The notes: generated by a model from the sequence alone, not told the origin. DNA of 64,000 nucleotides from Mesostigma viride (GCA_009746045.1 RPFO01000027.1:3749609-3813608), one strand, 5' to 3'; numbered from the stretch's first letter, positions 22,930 through 33,044 are shown. Made by a program: numbers and translations.

Positions 22930-23114
22930 CTTGGCGGTCGATGTGGGGGGAGTGGTGCAGTTGGTGTTTTTATACCCGATGAGTGGTCCTCTGGGCGTGA
23001 CGAAAAAACATCGTAACCGTCATTCGGCGTGGGTGGTCTAGTCATCGAACCTTCTGCACTAGGGCAGATGTCGACGTGTGACAGGTTTGGAAGGGTCTCG
23101 AGTGTCGATGCCAT
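22930..23114 (-). CDS. Possible small leader ORF upstream of the primase-helicase
   Basis: An ATG at 23114 opens a frame (MASTLETLPNLSHVDICPSA...) with a ttttataatacaaag box ~15 nt upstream, the same arrangement as other viral genes. The frame runs into the primase gene in another register (to about 22785). It may be a short overlapping gene, a regulatory upstream ORF or chance. The protein is not recognised. Confidence 0.35.
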
Positions 23115-23326
23115 GTCAGCAACTTTGTATTATAAAAAATAGATGAGAAAATTTTTTATCCTTGTTTCCCTTTATAAAGTTGGGCTGTTTCTTTCCGTAC
23201 CAAAAAGTCCTCGGCGGGCGCAAATCCGCCCAAAACGAGTGCCGTAGAAAAAGTTTTGCTTATAAAAATGCGTGTTTCCATTAAAAATTTGTTGTTTCCA
23301 ATTGTAAAATTTTTGTTTCCTTTTGG
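23115..23326. promoter_or_regulatory. AT-rich intergenic region between recombinase and primase genes
   Basis: About 210 bp, strongly AT-rich, with several TATA-like runs (tataaaaaatag, tttataaag, cttataaaaatg) and a gtttcc motif repeated on one strand (about 23166, 23272, 23294, 23316). No gene is visible. The repeated gtttcc could be protein-binding sites or transcript-end signals. Confidence 0.4.
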
Positions 23327-24607
23327 TCATGTCTTCTTGGCGCGGCGCGAACGACCCCTCCTCGGCCCAGTCGCCGCCCTCTCATACACGAGCGCCGTTT
23401 GGGCGTCGTGCCCCATGAGACGCCCGATCTCATACCTGTCAGCGGACTCCGCGTGCTTCGAAAACTCAGTGATAAAGGCCCTACGTGTATTGTTGATGCC
23501 GTGATACACTCGGTTGTAGATGGATGCAAACATGCTATGAGGCATCGGATCGCCGGGTTTCTTCGGATCTTCGAAAATATACGTCTGATCCTTCCTCCTC
23601 GCCATCGCGGCACGGAGCGCTTTGTATTTCGCGGGGATGACGTTGTTGTACTCCTTAAACGTGCCGACTGTCTTGTAATCTCGCAACACGATCCTGTGCT
23701 CGCTCGGAATATACCCGTTCTCGTTCTCCTTGAGCTGGTGGATCGAGTCCATGACTCGCGTGTTGTAGAAATTGTATCGCGTGGGAGGCAGCTCAGGGCC
23801 AGAGAGATAGAGCAATCCCATCAAGGCCGCATCGGATGTCTTGTCTTTGCTCACTTCCTTGTCTCTAATCCCCTGGAGTTCCGCGTAGTCATAGTTAAGA
23901 GGCTCGTTTTTAGACCGTTCCAGAAGCCGCTCAAAGCGCCCCTCAAACGTCTTTCTAATGCGCTCGACATATTTATCAGTGACAGACTTCGGAAGTTGCT
24001 TGTCCCCGGGCATGAGTTTGTTCACGGCGTTGATGACAGCCAGAAAGTTGCGCTCTCCTGCAAGCCAGGTCTGCTCGGGGTCCTTAACCTTCTTGACAGG
24101 TTTCGCAGTCTCTTTCGCGACCCTCAAGACACGGTCGACATCAGCTAGGCAGTCGACTGATTCATCGGACGGGCATCCCAGAGCTCGCAGCAGCGTCGTT
24201 AGTCGTCCGATGTACTGAACCGCTGTCCTCTTCACTGGGCCAAGCTCCCTTCCGCGATCCACGCCAATGGGATGAAATTCTGGTCGCCCCTCTGCGACAT
24301 TGGCTGCCTCGTTCAGGGTCCAATATCGCCCACTGTGCCGAGTCGGTGGGGCTTGAATGGGTTCGTCGTCGTCGTCTATCATATGCGTATCATCTGCGAC
24401 TTCTGCTTCTTTCTTGTGGAGCCCTATTTTTTCCGCGCAATCCGGGTGGTTGTTTATCCATCGGTCAGATGGGTTCCACACCCCCTTTCCAACCTTTGAC
24501 TTCGTTGAGATGCAATTCGTGATATCTCGGAAGTTGGCGCGTCGTTTCGCCTGAGCTCGTCGAAGCTGCTCGCGGCGTTCCGGGGTGTTTTTGAAAGCTC
24601 TTGTCAT
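23327..24607 (-). CDS. Tyrosine recombinase/integrase
   Basis: A 426-residue protein with the tyrosine-recombinase catalytic set in its C-terminal half: Arg in PPTRYNFYN (R277), Lys in RDYKTVGTFKEYN (K312), the usual HxxR site as NNTRR (375/376, with Asn in place of His), His in RLMGH (H400) and the nucleophile in ALVYERA (Y408). It ends in a basic tail (RRGRSRRAKKT). The N-terminal ~180 residues probably bind DNA. It would cut and join viral DNA at att-like sites and is the only integrase-like enzyme in the element. A ttataagtat box lies ~15 nt before the ATG. The frame is intact. Confidence 0.87.
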   Translation of the reverse strand: MTRAFKNTPERREQLRRAQAKRRANFRDITNCISTKSKVGKGVWNPSDRWINNHPDCAEKIGLHKKEAEVADDTHMIDDDDEPIQAPPTRHSGRYWTLNEAANVAEGRPEFHPIGVDRGRELGPVKRTAVQYIGRLTTLLRALGCPSDESVDCLADVDRVLRVAKETAKPVKKVKDPEQTWLAGERNFLAVINAVNKLMPGDKQLPKSVTDKYVERIRKTFEGRFERLLERSKNEPLNYDYAELQGIRDKEVSKDKTSDAALMGLLYLSGPELPPTRYNFYNTRVMDSIHQLKENENGYIPSEHRIVLRDYKTVGTFKEYNNVIPAKYKALRAAMARRKDQTYIFEDPKKPGDPMPHSMFASIYNRVYHGINNTRRAFITEFSKHAESADRYEIGRLMGHDAQTALVYERAATGPRRGRSRRAKKT

Positions 24608-24643
24608 TTTTGTGGTGATACTTATAACAGAGAAAAATTTTTT

Positions 24644-25042
24644 TCATTTCGAACGAACAGACTTGCCGCACCTGCGAGTTCTTGGCTTTGAGTCCTTCAC
24701 CCCTGGAGGCCTACCCCGTTTTCGTGGGCCATCGGGGCTATTATTGTTATTTGTTTTCAGGTATTGAGGGGCCCCTATTTTCTTGACAGGTCCGCGCGGT
24801 CTCTTGTTTTGCGAGAGGATGTGAACGAGTTTTTGGCGACTCTCGTGATCGATCCCGGTATGGGAAACTGGGAGCTCCCCTTCATACCCACACTCTCGCA
24901 GGAAAGTGGCCATCCTCTCGTGGATTTTTGGTGCGAGGCGGGCGCCTGTGAGATAGCGAACAACTGACTGCATGTTTAGAACAAGCTCTCGCCGATCCTT
25001 GTATGCGTTCCTAACCGGTCCCTCTGTCATGGCAGGCTCCAT
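24644..25042 (-). CDS. Small AT-hook DNA-binding protein
   Basis: A 132-residue protein of unknown family. The C-terminal third is strongly basic and contains an AT-hook core (RKRGRPPGVKD), which binds the minor groove of AT-rich DNA. The N-terminal half is helical and not recognised. It lies between the recombinase and ATPase genes, all leftward. A ttatatacacgcg box precedes the ATG, like other viral genes. A role in binding the AT-rich palindrome centres, chromatin-like packaging or transcription is possible. Confidence 0.72.
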   Translation of the reverse strand: MEPAMTEGPVRNAYKDRRELVLNMQSVVRYLTGARLAPKIHERMATFLRECGYEGELPVSHTGIDHESRQKLVHILSQNKRPRGPVKKIGAPQYLKTNNNNSPDGPRKRGRPPGVKDSKPRTRRCGKSVRSK

Positions 25043-25069
25043 ATCGCGTGTATATAATTGAAAGAGAAA

Positions 25070-25954
25070 TTATTTTTTTAGGACCAAATAGGTGTCAAAG
25101 TTCTTTCTATACCGTTTGGCATCATCTGCTTCGTCGTTGTCGATGGCAAAGAAGTCGTGAGGGCTGTTCTTTGTCGCGTGTTCCCACAGAGCCATAAAGT
25201 CCTCGGGCGATGTATGACCTGCCGACTCTTCGGCGATCTGTCGCGATGCTCGTCTGTCTTTTGTGCGAAACAGCACGAGGAAGGAAACGTTCGCCCTGAC
25301 CGACCTAGGCACACCAGCGCTAGTAAACGACTGATTGACAAAAACCATCGATGTCAATAGGTGCCTGTGTTTGAATGCAAAGGATGAAACAGGCCCTTTC
25401 GAATCCGCTCTGTACAGTTTTGATCCTGCCATGTCGTCGATGAGAATGACCGAGGATGGAGGTCCGTATTGGAACCTAGTCTCTGGTTCCTTGAATTGGA
25501 GTCTGTCCAAGGTTAGGTACATGTTGAGGTCCATATCCTCCTCCGTCTTCTGGCCATCTAGGAACTCCTTTTTGAATTTCTCCCACACCTTTAGGTCCCG
25601 CTGGTATTCTTCGTACTCAGTCAGGTTCCTCTTGATGTCAATCACCATCTCCTCGAAGCCGCTATCAGAGTACGTCTCCATGCTCATCGTAGGCGTTGGT
25701 AGCAGCTTATATTTCGGCTCAGTAGTCGCCGATCCCGAAATCAGATACAGCTTATCAAAGGAGTGTGCGTCAAAGTATGCTTTTAACATGTTGATAGCCG
25801 CTGTCGTCTTTCCTGTCCCTCGCATTCCCACAAACGACGCGATGAAGTGCAGCTTGGGTGCGTTAGATGGAACCTTGCGCGTCTTGGCATATCTCAGCTG
25901 CAAGTCTTTGTTGGCCAACGGGGTCTCAATCGGTACGCTCTCGATTTCCGGCAT
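25070..25954 (-). CDS. Genome-packaging ATPase (FtsK/HerA superfamily, A32-like)
   Basis: A 294-residue ATPase that should pump viral DNA into the capsid. Walker A is VGMRGTGKTT (42-51), Walker B is VILIDDMAG (169-177), and the polar sensor is in VFVNQSF (Q208). An Arg-rich segment, RTKDRRASR, follows at about 230. The size and motif order match the A32-type ATPases of the PLV, virophage and NCLDV lineage. It is one of the four hallmark morphogenesis genes; the capsid and penton candidates are encoded on the opposite strand. The frame is intact. Confidence 0.9.
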   Translation of the reverse strand: MPEIESVPIETPLANKDLQLRYAKTRKVPSNAPKLHFIASFVGMRGTGKTTAAINMLKAYFDAHSFDKLYLISGSATTEPKYKLLPTPTMSMETYSDSGFEEMVIDIKRNLTEYEEYQRDLKVWEKFKKEFLDGQKTEEDMDLNMYLTLDRLQFKEPETRFQYGPPSSVILIDDMAGSKLYRADSKGPVSSFAFKHRHLLTSMVFVNQSFTSAGVPRSVRANVSFLVLFRTKDRRASRQIAEESAGHTSPEDFMALWEHATKNSPHDFFAIDNDEADDAKRYRKNFDTYLVLKK

Positions 25955-25979
25955 TTAAGTCTACCTACTAGCAAAGATT

Positions 25980-26504
25980 TTAGTCATCATTCAGAGAAGC
26001 CAGAAGTGAAGCGCGGATTGCCATCATTCTCTGCTCATAAGGCGTCGGAGCTGGCGCTGTCTTCGCTGGCTTAGCAGCCTGCACGCGCTCCTCCTGCTCG
26101 ATGTCCTCCTTTGGCTTTCGGCCACGACGTGGGCGAGGAGTGTCTGTCGGCGTCTCTGCCACTTCCTCCGCCGCGAGTAAACGCTCAATGCGGTATTTGT
26201 TCCTTTTTTCTTCCAGTTCAAGCTCGACGAGCCTTTGACGCTGGAGTTCAAGCTCTTTTTCTAAGACCTTGCGTTTGGTGATCTCAGCCTCTCGTTCCTC
26301 TCTCCGCTGTCTAGCTCGCTCCTCAATGCGTCTCTGATGATATGGCCTCATCTTGTCCCTAAGGGCCTGCTTCTGTTCTTCCGTGAGCGGCTGACCTTTT
26401 CTGCTTCTTATCCAGACCACTTCCTCGCTCTTCAGAGACTCTGGCGGCACGTCGGCCGAAATGGGGCTAGTGGGCGAATCGGGGGCGTTTGGGGCTGTAT
26501 CCAT
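25980..26504 (-). CDS. Charged coiled-coil protein with AT-hook-like motif
   Basis: About 174 residues from the ATG at 26504; a GTG six bases upstream is possible but less likely. A long Glu/Arg-rich helix (residues ~45-110) should form a coiled coil. It is followed by PRPRRGRKPKED, an AT-hook-like core. The family is not recognised. A ctataaag box lies ~12 nt before the ATG, in the short divergent promoter shared with the rightward structural genes. Confidence 0.68.
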   Translation of the reverse strand: MDTAPNAPDSPTSPISADVPPESLKSEEVVWIRSRKGQPLTEEQKQALRDKMRPYHQRRIEERARQRREEREAEITKRKVLEKELELQRQRLVELELEEKRNKYRIERLLAAEEVAETPTDTPRPRRGRKPKEDIEQEERVQAAKPAKTAPAPTPYEQRMMAIRASLLASLNDD

Positions 26505-26542
26505 CTGCACTTTATAGATTGTGTTAGATAATATTAAACACG
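26505..26542. promoter_or_regulatory. Compact divergent promoter between the two viral gene modules
   Basis: Only 38 bp separate the leftward and rightward start codons. The segment contains ctataaag reading leftward and tagataatattaaacacg reading rightward directly before atg. This is the switch point between replication/packaging genes and structural genes. Confidence 0.65.
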
Positions 26543-29500
26543 ATGGTCGTTGTTAGTTCGAACCTGGCAAATTATAACCTTAGCACAGGGCTCGATGAAG
26601 ATGATTTGGATGAACAGCTCGTGGACATAGAAAGCGATGTCCAAGCCCTTCAACTGCAGGTCCATCCGTTCGACAGGCACGTTACCGTTAACGGGGTCCG
26701 CTATGTGTACCCAAGCGCCCCGACACGGGTGAGGTTGGGCGACAGTTACGGCGAGTGGACCGTGGTTACGACGGGAGAGTCAAGCGGGCTATTAGAGGTC
26801 GACGGGGGCATTGTCGCAGATTGGATCAGGATTTCGTCTCTTCGACTGCTCGACCAATATGCGACAGTTTCGGAAATCGTCGCAGACCGAATATTGACTC
26901 GCGATCAGATTGACTGGCTTTTTGATAGACACGATGTTGGATACACCACATTGCCAGATCCTAACGCAATGTTCATCATCCAGTATGAGGACGGCACATC
27001 GTCTGCCCCGGGGACCACTTTTACGATCACAAACAACCAGGATATCCGCATAATTCTTCCCTACACTGTCACGGGAGGCGACAGTGCTGGAAAATGCACG
27101 TATCAAGTGCAGGTGCTTGGGGCGTTGGATCCCACCAATGCAAGTCAGGCTGTAGACGGTCCTCACATTGACGAAATCCATTTTGGAAGCAGCGGTCATG
27201 CATACTTTGGAAAACTAATGAGTTTCTCTCAAATCGGTTTTGCGACGACTAGGGACCTGAATAGGGTGCAAAAACTCTCAAACGCACTCCACATCACGCG
27301 CACGTACGCCCCTCTGACGGCCTGGGACATCGGGCGGATCGACCCTACGAACGGGGGTTACTGGGAGAACACCACGCCACACAGAACATGGGTATTGATA
27401 AGCGATGGAGCAATACCGAATGTCAAGTTAGGCATTCAAAACACGACCCCATCCGCCTATCAAAGGAAGCTTCCTATCACTTGGAATGTAGACGAGGTCT
27501 CTTTGACTAGTACTAACGGTGGGTTTAAGCTAGAAGAGGACGGAGGCCTGCGAGGTGAGGACGCCGTGACCTGCGCGTTGACTTCGGCGGACAACGGCAA
27601 ATATCTGTCGGCTGATGTGACAATATACGACGACGGGACCATCACGACCTCGACGACACAGCGAAAGGCGCGATCATAGGCGTTGTGAAGACAGACCCTC
27701 TCGTTCCAGCTATCCGATCCCCTAGCAGGTTCTTCTCAACCACCAAACCGGCTAGAATAGGCGTCCAAGTGCATGCTGACCACGACACGGGATGGGGCAG
27801 TACCGAGCACACGGCGACCAGCTTCGAGGTGATGGTCGACGGGGTCAGCCAGGGATCCGTGAGCGGTGCAGGGATCATTAACCACCTGCTATCAAACTCG
27901 TCCTTGAAAGAGGTGCAGGTCGTCCCGCGTTTCTCGTGTCCTCGCGACACTCCGAACATAACTGGAGAGACAGTGACTGTATACGGTCCATCTACAACTT
28001 TTTATAGCCTTCTCCACTTTTCGCGAGACTCCAAGACACTGTTACAGCCATCGCACACTCAGTACGACTACCCACCGAGCCCAACAAGTTTTTATGCGCT
28101 GGCGGCCAACGATGCCACACCTCCCTCGAAATGTGTGGTGTTCACAGACGAAGAGATCGATGGCCCCTTCGTGATATGCTTCGAGCTCAATGTGCCGTCC
28201 GGTAGCGCGTTCGTTTCCTTGTCAGACCACAACGACCTCACTGGCAAATACCACCCCGCCTTTACGGACGGCCACGAGTGCTGGAGAAATAACGGTGCCG
28301 CTGACAACTGGTGGTCAGTGTGCGGGATCAACATAAATAAAACCGAGGGGAAGGTCGGGTTGTATCAAAACCTCAAGATTGCAACCCAGTATACCCTCGA
28401 TGCGACGTGGGCTAGTAAGACGACTTTTTGGGTGGCGTTCAGGAGGCGTTCTGACGGGTTGGTGGATCGATACATCTCCTATTGGGCGCCAACGGGTCTA
28501 AGCAACATGACCAAGTTATCTAACGGCGTTGGAGGGATTTTTACGTCCTCTCCGACAGGAATTGTGGCCCCATACTCACCTGGTCAACTCAGGATCGTTT
28601 TTTATCTCGACAGCGCTGACCAGACAATCATCAATGTCAGCGAACTGGTGGATGACACAAACAATACCGAGTTTGTTTCCTTCACGTCGACAAACTCGAC
28701 TGGTCTTTATTCGACGTCTGGGAACACGATACGTCTAACGCACCGCGGAACTGGTGGGTTGTCTTGCTCAATCTTGGGTAGTTACGTTACTACCTCCCTA
28801 GTCCCCGGCGAGACGAACCTGTACTACCGCGAACTCCCGCTCACAAAAGACAATCTCGTCCACGCCGTTGCCAAGTTGCCGTCATACGACTATGGGAACG
28901 TTCCGATGACGTACCCCGTTTCCGTATACGGGGTATTGCCAGACCTCCCGCATATAAAAAAATTCACAGTGTCGCTACGATACAATTACGGGTCATTGAG
29001 TACCACCAACCTGTTCGGCACTCTTGTAAAGGGGTCGGAATGGGCCGGAGGTACGTTGACCACTTCTTCGACTGTAAACGGAGCAGGTGATAGGTGGATC
29101 AATGTGTCGATCGAGCTATCAGCGACCTTTACACCGTCCCTTGGAGGTCTGACACACTTGTTCACGGCGACGTTTATTCCGACGGTTTCATTCAACCCAA
29201 ACACCACCCTCATATACATGGAATCATCTACTGCCAAATTCTACGGAGACGGTAATGTGCAGATAGGCACGACGTCGTATTTTAACGAGGCCGTATACAC
29301 AGACGAGCGCGAGGCCCATAGAATCCCATTCTCGATAACCGGGATGCGAACGGTGGCCTATGACTACATGCAGCCAGAGCTCTGGGAACTCGGACCAAAG
29401 GGAACTGTGAGCTTTCGAGATCAAAACGGGGCTGTCATATCCTCCCCGACCACGCTTAGCGCGTTCTATCTCCGGGTCCAATTCACGCAAGGTGCGCCCG

Positions 29501-29778
29501 CCCTTCTGGACATCGGCCACCCCTACAGACTTCTGCCAGATGCCGTGAATTTCATTTATGGGCCTGGCACAACTGGCAGGCTCCTTGTCGGTCCGTCTTG
29601 GCGAGTCGCTCCAGGCTGTGATGAGGCTGACGGCTTCTACGAGATAATTTTGAGGGTGGACAAGCCGTTTGGTTCTGGAAGTGCAGTGGTGTATATTGAT
29701 CCTCCCCTTAAATGCAGGTCAAAGTCCGGATTGCCTGCAAGCGGGGAGATCTTTGGCCCGATTCAGTGGACAGTTTAA
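26543..29778 (+). pseudogene. Large beta-rich structural (fibre/spike-like) protein, split by one frameshift
   Basis: Two adjacent frames: 26543-27679 (378 residues) and 27685-29778 (697 residues). The second frame is open upstream of its GTG and reads ..DDTAKGAIIGVVKTDP, while the first ends ..YDDGTITTSTTQRKARS. This suggests one protein of about 1,080 residues with a shift near 27640-27670. The N-terminus has a short acidic helix (LDEDDLDEQLVDIESDVQALQ). The rest is Thr/Ser/Gly-rich and beta-strand-like, as in phage tail fibres. I recognise no named family. The split may be programmed, a decay mutation or a sequencing error; I see no convincing slippery heptamer. Confidence 0.65.
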
Positions 29779-29808
29779 AAAGATCTCGCTACTGTTATAA
29801 AGCACACG

Positions 29809-30366
29809 ATGCAACGAAAGACTTCGAAACGGCAAAGTAAGAAAACAAAGAGAGCCATTCGCAAGGTCCGCACGACCTCCCGAATACCGACCACGAGCAC
29901 TATGACCAACTCTATCATCATCCATTCCACCCCTGCGCGACAACCTGCCAAGAAAGGCAGAATCGCGGAGGCGCGCGGGTTCAGAGATTCAATGCTTATG
30001 TCCGCTATCATGGCGAACGCGAAACCTGTGGTATATCCTCCTCTGTCAGCCTACGACGCCAAGCCCGACACGTCAGTGGTCGCCCCGGTCGCGATCCCCG
30101 TAGCCGTCCCTCCTGCCAGTTCACCCGCCTTACTGCCAGCCCCTCCCGAGCTGGCTCGGATAGAAGGGGGTGATAAGTCACACCGTGTTAATTATGAATG
30201 CAGCGATTGCGGCTTTAAACCGAGATCAAACACGCAACAGGGTTTAAATCAGCACTTGCGAGCTATGGTAAAGAAAAAGGACTCTAAGCATTTGGAGGGG
30301 GTGCTCAAAAGCGGAGACCTGACGCCTTTCAAAACAAAGCGACGTAGCGGGTATGTAAGCGACTAA
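29809..30366 (+). CDS. Basic protein with a C-terminal zinc-finger-like motif
   Basis: A 185-residue protein with a very basic N-terminus (QRKTSKRQSKKTKRAIRK), a Pro/Ala-rich middle and a C-terminal C2H2-like pattern (YECSDCGF..LNQHLRAMVKKKDSKH). It probably binds nucleic acid, as a core protein packaged with DNA or a regulator. A gttataaagcacacg box immediately precedes the ATG. The specific family is unknown. Confidence 0.68.
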   Translation: MQRKTSKRQSKKTKRAIRKVRTTSRIPTTSTMTNSIIIHSTPARQPAKKGRIAEARGFRDSMLMSAIMANAKPVVYPPLSAYDAKPDTSVVAPVAIPVAVPPASSPALLPAPPELARIEGGDKSHRVNYECSDCGFKPRSNTQQGLNQHLRAMVKKKDSKHLEGVLKSGDLTPFKTKRRSGYVSD

Positions 30367-30393
30367 AAAAATCTTCTGGGTGTATAATAAAAC

Positions 30394-30702
30394 ATGGACA
30401 GTCTGTTTTCTGACGCCGAGATGCTGCAGATCGCCCAATGGATGACACTCTACCCTGAAACCCCTCGCGAGTTCATAGAAGCAGCCATGCTGTACTGTAG
30501 GAGCAAGCCGTTGACAGGGAAGGAGAGGAGGGCCCTCAAAAAGAAAGCGCGCGGGCTCGCGGGGGTGGAGGGGAAAGTAGTAATTCACGGCAAAAACGAA
30601 ATAACTTCTGAGCTTTTGGTAGGTGAAAATGAGAGAGTATGTTCAGGAATGCAGAACGCTGACACTAAGGACGGAGAATCGGACGAGAGGGGGTCTGAGT
30701 GA
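30394..30702 (+). CDS. Small hypothetical protein, overlaps the penton gene
   Basis: A 102-residue protein, not recognised. The N-terminal 60 residues look helical (SDAEMLQIAQWMTLY), followed by a basic stretch (GKERRALKKKARG). The ATG follows a tgtataataaaac box. Its last ~74 bases overlap the start of the penton candidate in another frame, an arrangement typical of compact viral genomes. Confidence 0.6.
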   Translation: MDSLFSDAEMLQIAQWMTLYPETPREFIEAAMLYCRSKPLTGKERRALKKKARGLAGVEGKVVIHGKNEITSELLVGENERVCSGMQNADTKDGESDERGSE

Positions 30703-31489
30703 TCCGGTTTGGGACATCCCAGCCGGTTTGTTGGAGGATTACCACGACGTGGGATTAACGCTCTTAACAATCCCCTACGAGCAAACCCATATCAACTCTA
30801 ATAACAACACGTTCCAGGTCACAATTACAGAGACACCCCACTCAGTGTCTCTGCCTGTCGGGTCGTGGACCACGGTCGAAAACCGCTACAACATCGAAAC
30901 AACCCTCGCGGCCATCGACAGCAATTTCACCGTCACCTACGACCGAGCCAACAGCCGCTACACCTTTATGGCGACGAGCCCATTCCAGTTCCAGGTCAGT
31001 GAGGGGATTGGACGTGTCTTAGGACTGACACCGGGCCTTCACCAGTCGAATGATCAATTTCTTGTTGTGAGCGACAGACCCGCCACAAACGGGCGCCTGA
31101 GGTCGGTTTTCGTTTACTCGGACATTGTGCGTGGAAATGTCGTGTCTGCGTCTCGTGGGACCGTGTATGGCGGCCTGTTGGCTTGTTGTCCGAATCTATC
31201 CAAATTTCTAGAGCCCATAATTTGGCAGGCGACATCGCCGCTTTGGCAGCATCTGCGAGACTCTCCGCGCTCCATCAGTCTGCGTCTCGTTGACGAGGAC
31301 GACAACCAAATCCAGGTGTATAGCGACTGGGTGGTCCAGCTGAGCTTCCGGATATCCCCCCAGAAAGCCATGGGGTTTGAGGCTCGCAAGATAGGCGGGA
31401 TCCTCAGATACATGGCGCTAGACAAGAGCATCATTCCGGCCAGAAGAATATCTAATCAGTATTCTATAAACGACGAGGATGAAGCTTGA
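30629..31489 (+). CDS. Penton (minor capsid) protein candidate
   Basis: A 286-residue protein from the ATG at 30629; an in-frame GTG lies six bases upstream. The pattern is beta-rich, with segments typical of PLV/virophage vertex proteins: FVYSDIVRGNVV in the middle, then SISLRLVDEDDNQIQ and VVQLSFRISP near the end. The location next to the capsid gene fits. Its stop overlaps the start of the next gene by a few bases. The assignment rests on position, size and strand pattern rather than a diagnostic motif. Confidence 0.6.
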   Translation: MREYVQECRTLTLRTENRTRGGLSDPVWDIPAGLLEDYHDVGLTLLTIPYEQTHINSNNNTFQVTITETPHSVSLPVGSWTTVENRYNIETTLAAIDSNFTVTYDRANSRYTFMATSPFQFQVSEGIGRVLGLTPGLHQSNDQFLVVSDRPATNGRLRSVFVYSDIVRGNVVSASRGTVYGGLLACCPNLSKFLEPIIWQATSPLWQHLRDSPRSISLRLVDEDDNQIQVYSDWVVQLSFRISPQKAMGFEARKIGGILRYMALDKSIIPARRISNQYSINDEDEA

Positions 31490-31763
31490 TTTTGGCAAAG
31501 TTGTGAGCACTGTACGCAAGATCGGACACGCTGCCGGAGACGCGGTCAGGAAAGCGGGCCAGGGCGCACGTATGGTGAAAGCCGTCGCCGGTGCCGCTGA
31601 TGCAGCTCTGGGCCACGTCCCCAGCAAACTCATTGAGAGCTCGCCGGTTCTCGGGACGGTATACAGGGCCGCAAAAACAGGGCTAGACGCTCTTTCGTCC
31701 CTGGAGAGGAAAGTGGACGCGCACAAGGCGGCCAACCCTCTCCTAGGCCAGCTACTTCACTAG
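31479..31763 (+). CDS. Small amphipathic virion protein candidate
   Basis: A 94-residue protein that is almost entirely helical and Ala/Gly/Lys-rich (FGKVVSTVRKIGHAAGDAVR). It lies between the penton and capsid genes and starts inside the 3' end of the penton frame. Its character and position recall the small membrane-active or cement proteins of adenovirus-like and polinton-like virions. That is inference only. Confidence 0.55.
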   Translation: MKLDFGKVVSTVRKIGHAAGDAVRKAGQGARMVKAVAGAADAALGHVPSKLIESSPVLGTVYRAAKTGLDALSSLERKVDAHKAANPLLGQLLH

Positions 31764-31801
31764 CCACTTTTTTTTCTCATTAGATAGGTATACATCTCAT
31801 C

Positions 31802-33013
31802 ATGTCGTCTGACGGTTCTTGGTACAATCGCGCAATCCCAAAGTCCATGCAGTACATTGTGAAGACGCTCGGCCAGCATTCGACGTCCCGCGTCCAGCTC
31901 TCTACGCTCTCGGCTAGTGACGGAATCAAGCAGGGGTCGGTGGTCGCAGTCAGGCTGCCGACGAGCGGGTTTGCAGATCTTCACTCGTTTGCCATGTATT
32001 TCAAAGCAAAGACCACGTCGTCAGCTGGTAAATACGGTTTTCCTCCCTTCACTTCCTCCCTTATCAAGAGACTCGAGGTCCTTGTTGGAGGGCAGTCCGT
32101 TGATAGCATTAACGACTATGCTCAACTGTTTTGGACTCTCTTGACGGTTCACGGTGGAGCTGGGTACGTTAATTCACAGGCGCCAGCCGGCTGGTCTGGT
32201 CTGGACACCCTTGATAGCAGTGCCGCCATCGACGGTGTTATCGACAACTGGCTAGGATTTCTAAGCGGGGATCCTAGGGTTATCGACCTCAGCCTGTTCC
32301 CTCCTATCGAGATCCGCATCACGCTGATGGATGCCGGTGTTTTGAAGCCCGGCGCCGACGCTGCCACCCCCGGGTATCAGCTAGATAACATCCATTTCTC
32401 GATCGACACTTATAGGTTCCAGGAGGACGTGGTTGGCCAGATCTTTGCGTCTCGGTTGGCAGAGGGAGGGACTTTGCCATTCCGTTGGAAGACGTGGCAA
32501 TCGACGAAACAGTCTAACGCCGGGTCGACCTACGCTCTCAAGGCAACCCTTTCGTCTGCATCTGCTAGCAAGTTGCTTGCAATTCACGTAGCCTCCGCCA
32601 AGGATGCGGCGAATGACAACGCCAACGCCATGTTTGCTCATCTCGCCGACGACTTAACAGATTTCCAGTTTGATATCAACGGGTCCCATCAATCTCCAGC
32701 ATTCCGAATGGGTCCTACAGAGGCGTGGGTTAACCTGATCAGTGCCTTCAATGACCAAGGGAACTCTCTCAGTTGCGCGAGGACCGGCATCTCGGCAGCC
32801 AACTGGCTCAGTAACAACTTCGTCATGGCCTGTCATCTCAACATGCCGTGTTCCGGTGCTGAGTACCAGAGTGGCCTCGATCTGCGCGGAACTGCCGCGG
32901 TCGTTACCTTGCGCGTTAACAAGGGGGCCACGGAACGCACCTCCTATATCTTCTGTGAGATGGAGGCCAAGATGGAGGTCGGTGCCGGCCGGCAGGCGGC
33001 TGTGTATCTCTAA
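31802..33013 (+). CDS. Major capsid protein candidate (double jelly-roll)
   Basis: A 403-residue protein. Features fitting double-jelly-roll capsid proteins of PLVs and virophages are the early strand pair with IKRLEVLVGGQSVDSINDYA (about residues 80-99) and the middle LFPPIEIRITL. The C-terminus is closed by strands (VVTLRVNKG..SYIFCEMEAKMEV). Length, position next to penton and ATPase, and lack of a signal peptide agree. It would form the pseudo-hexagonal capsomers. A tagataggtatac box precedes the ATG by about 20 nt. The fold cannot be proven by eye; structure prediction would settle it. Confidence 0.72.
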   Translation: MSSDGSWYNRAIPKSMQYIVKTLGQHSTSRVQLSTLSASDGIKQGSVVAVRLPTSGFADLHSFAMYFKAKTTSSAGKYGFPPFTSSLIKRLEVLVGGQSVDSINDYAQLFWTLLTVHGGAGYVNSQAPAGWSGLDTLDSSAAIDGVIDNWLGFLSGDPRVIDLSLFPPIEIRITLMDAGVLKPGADAATPGYQLDNIHFSIDTYRFQEDVVGQIFASRLAEGGTLPFRWKTWQSTKQSNAGSTYALKATLSSASASKLLAIHVASAKDAANDNANAMFAHLADDLTDFQFDINGSHQSPAFRMGPTEAWVNLISAFNDQGNSLSCARTGISAANWLSNNFVMACHLNMPCSGAEYQSGLDLRGTAAVVTLRVNKGATERTSYIFCEMEAKMEVGAGRQAAVYL

Positions 33014-33044
33014 AAATGTCTGTTTGTAGATAATATAGCACGCG

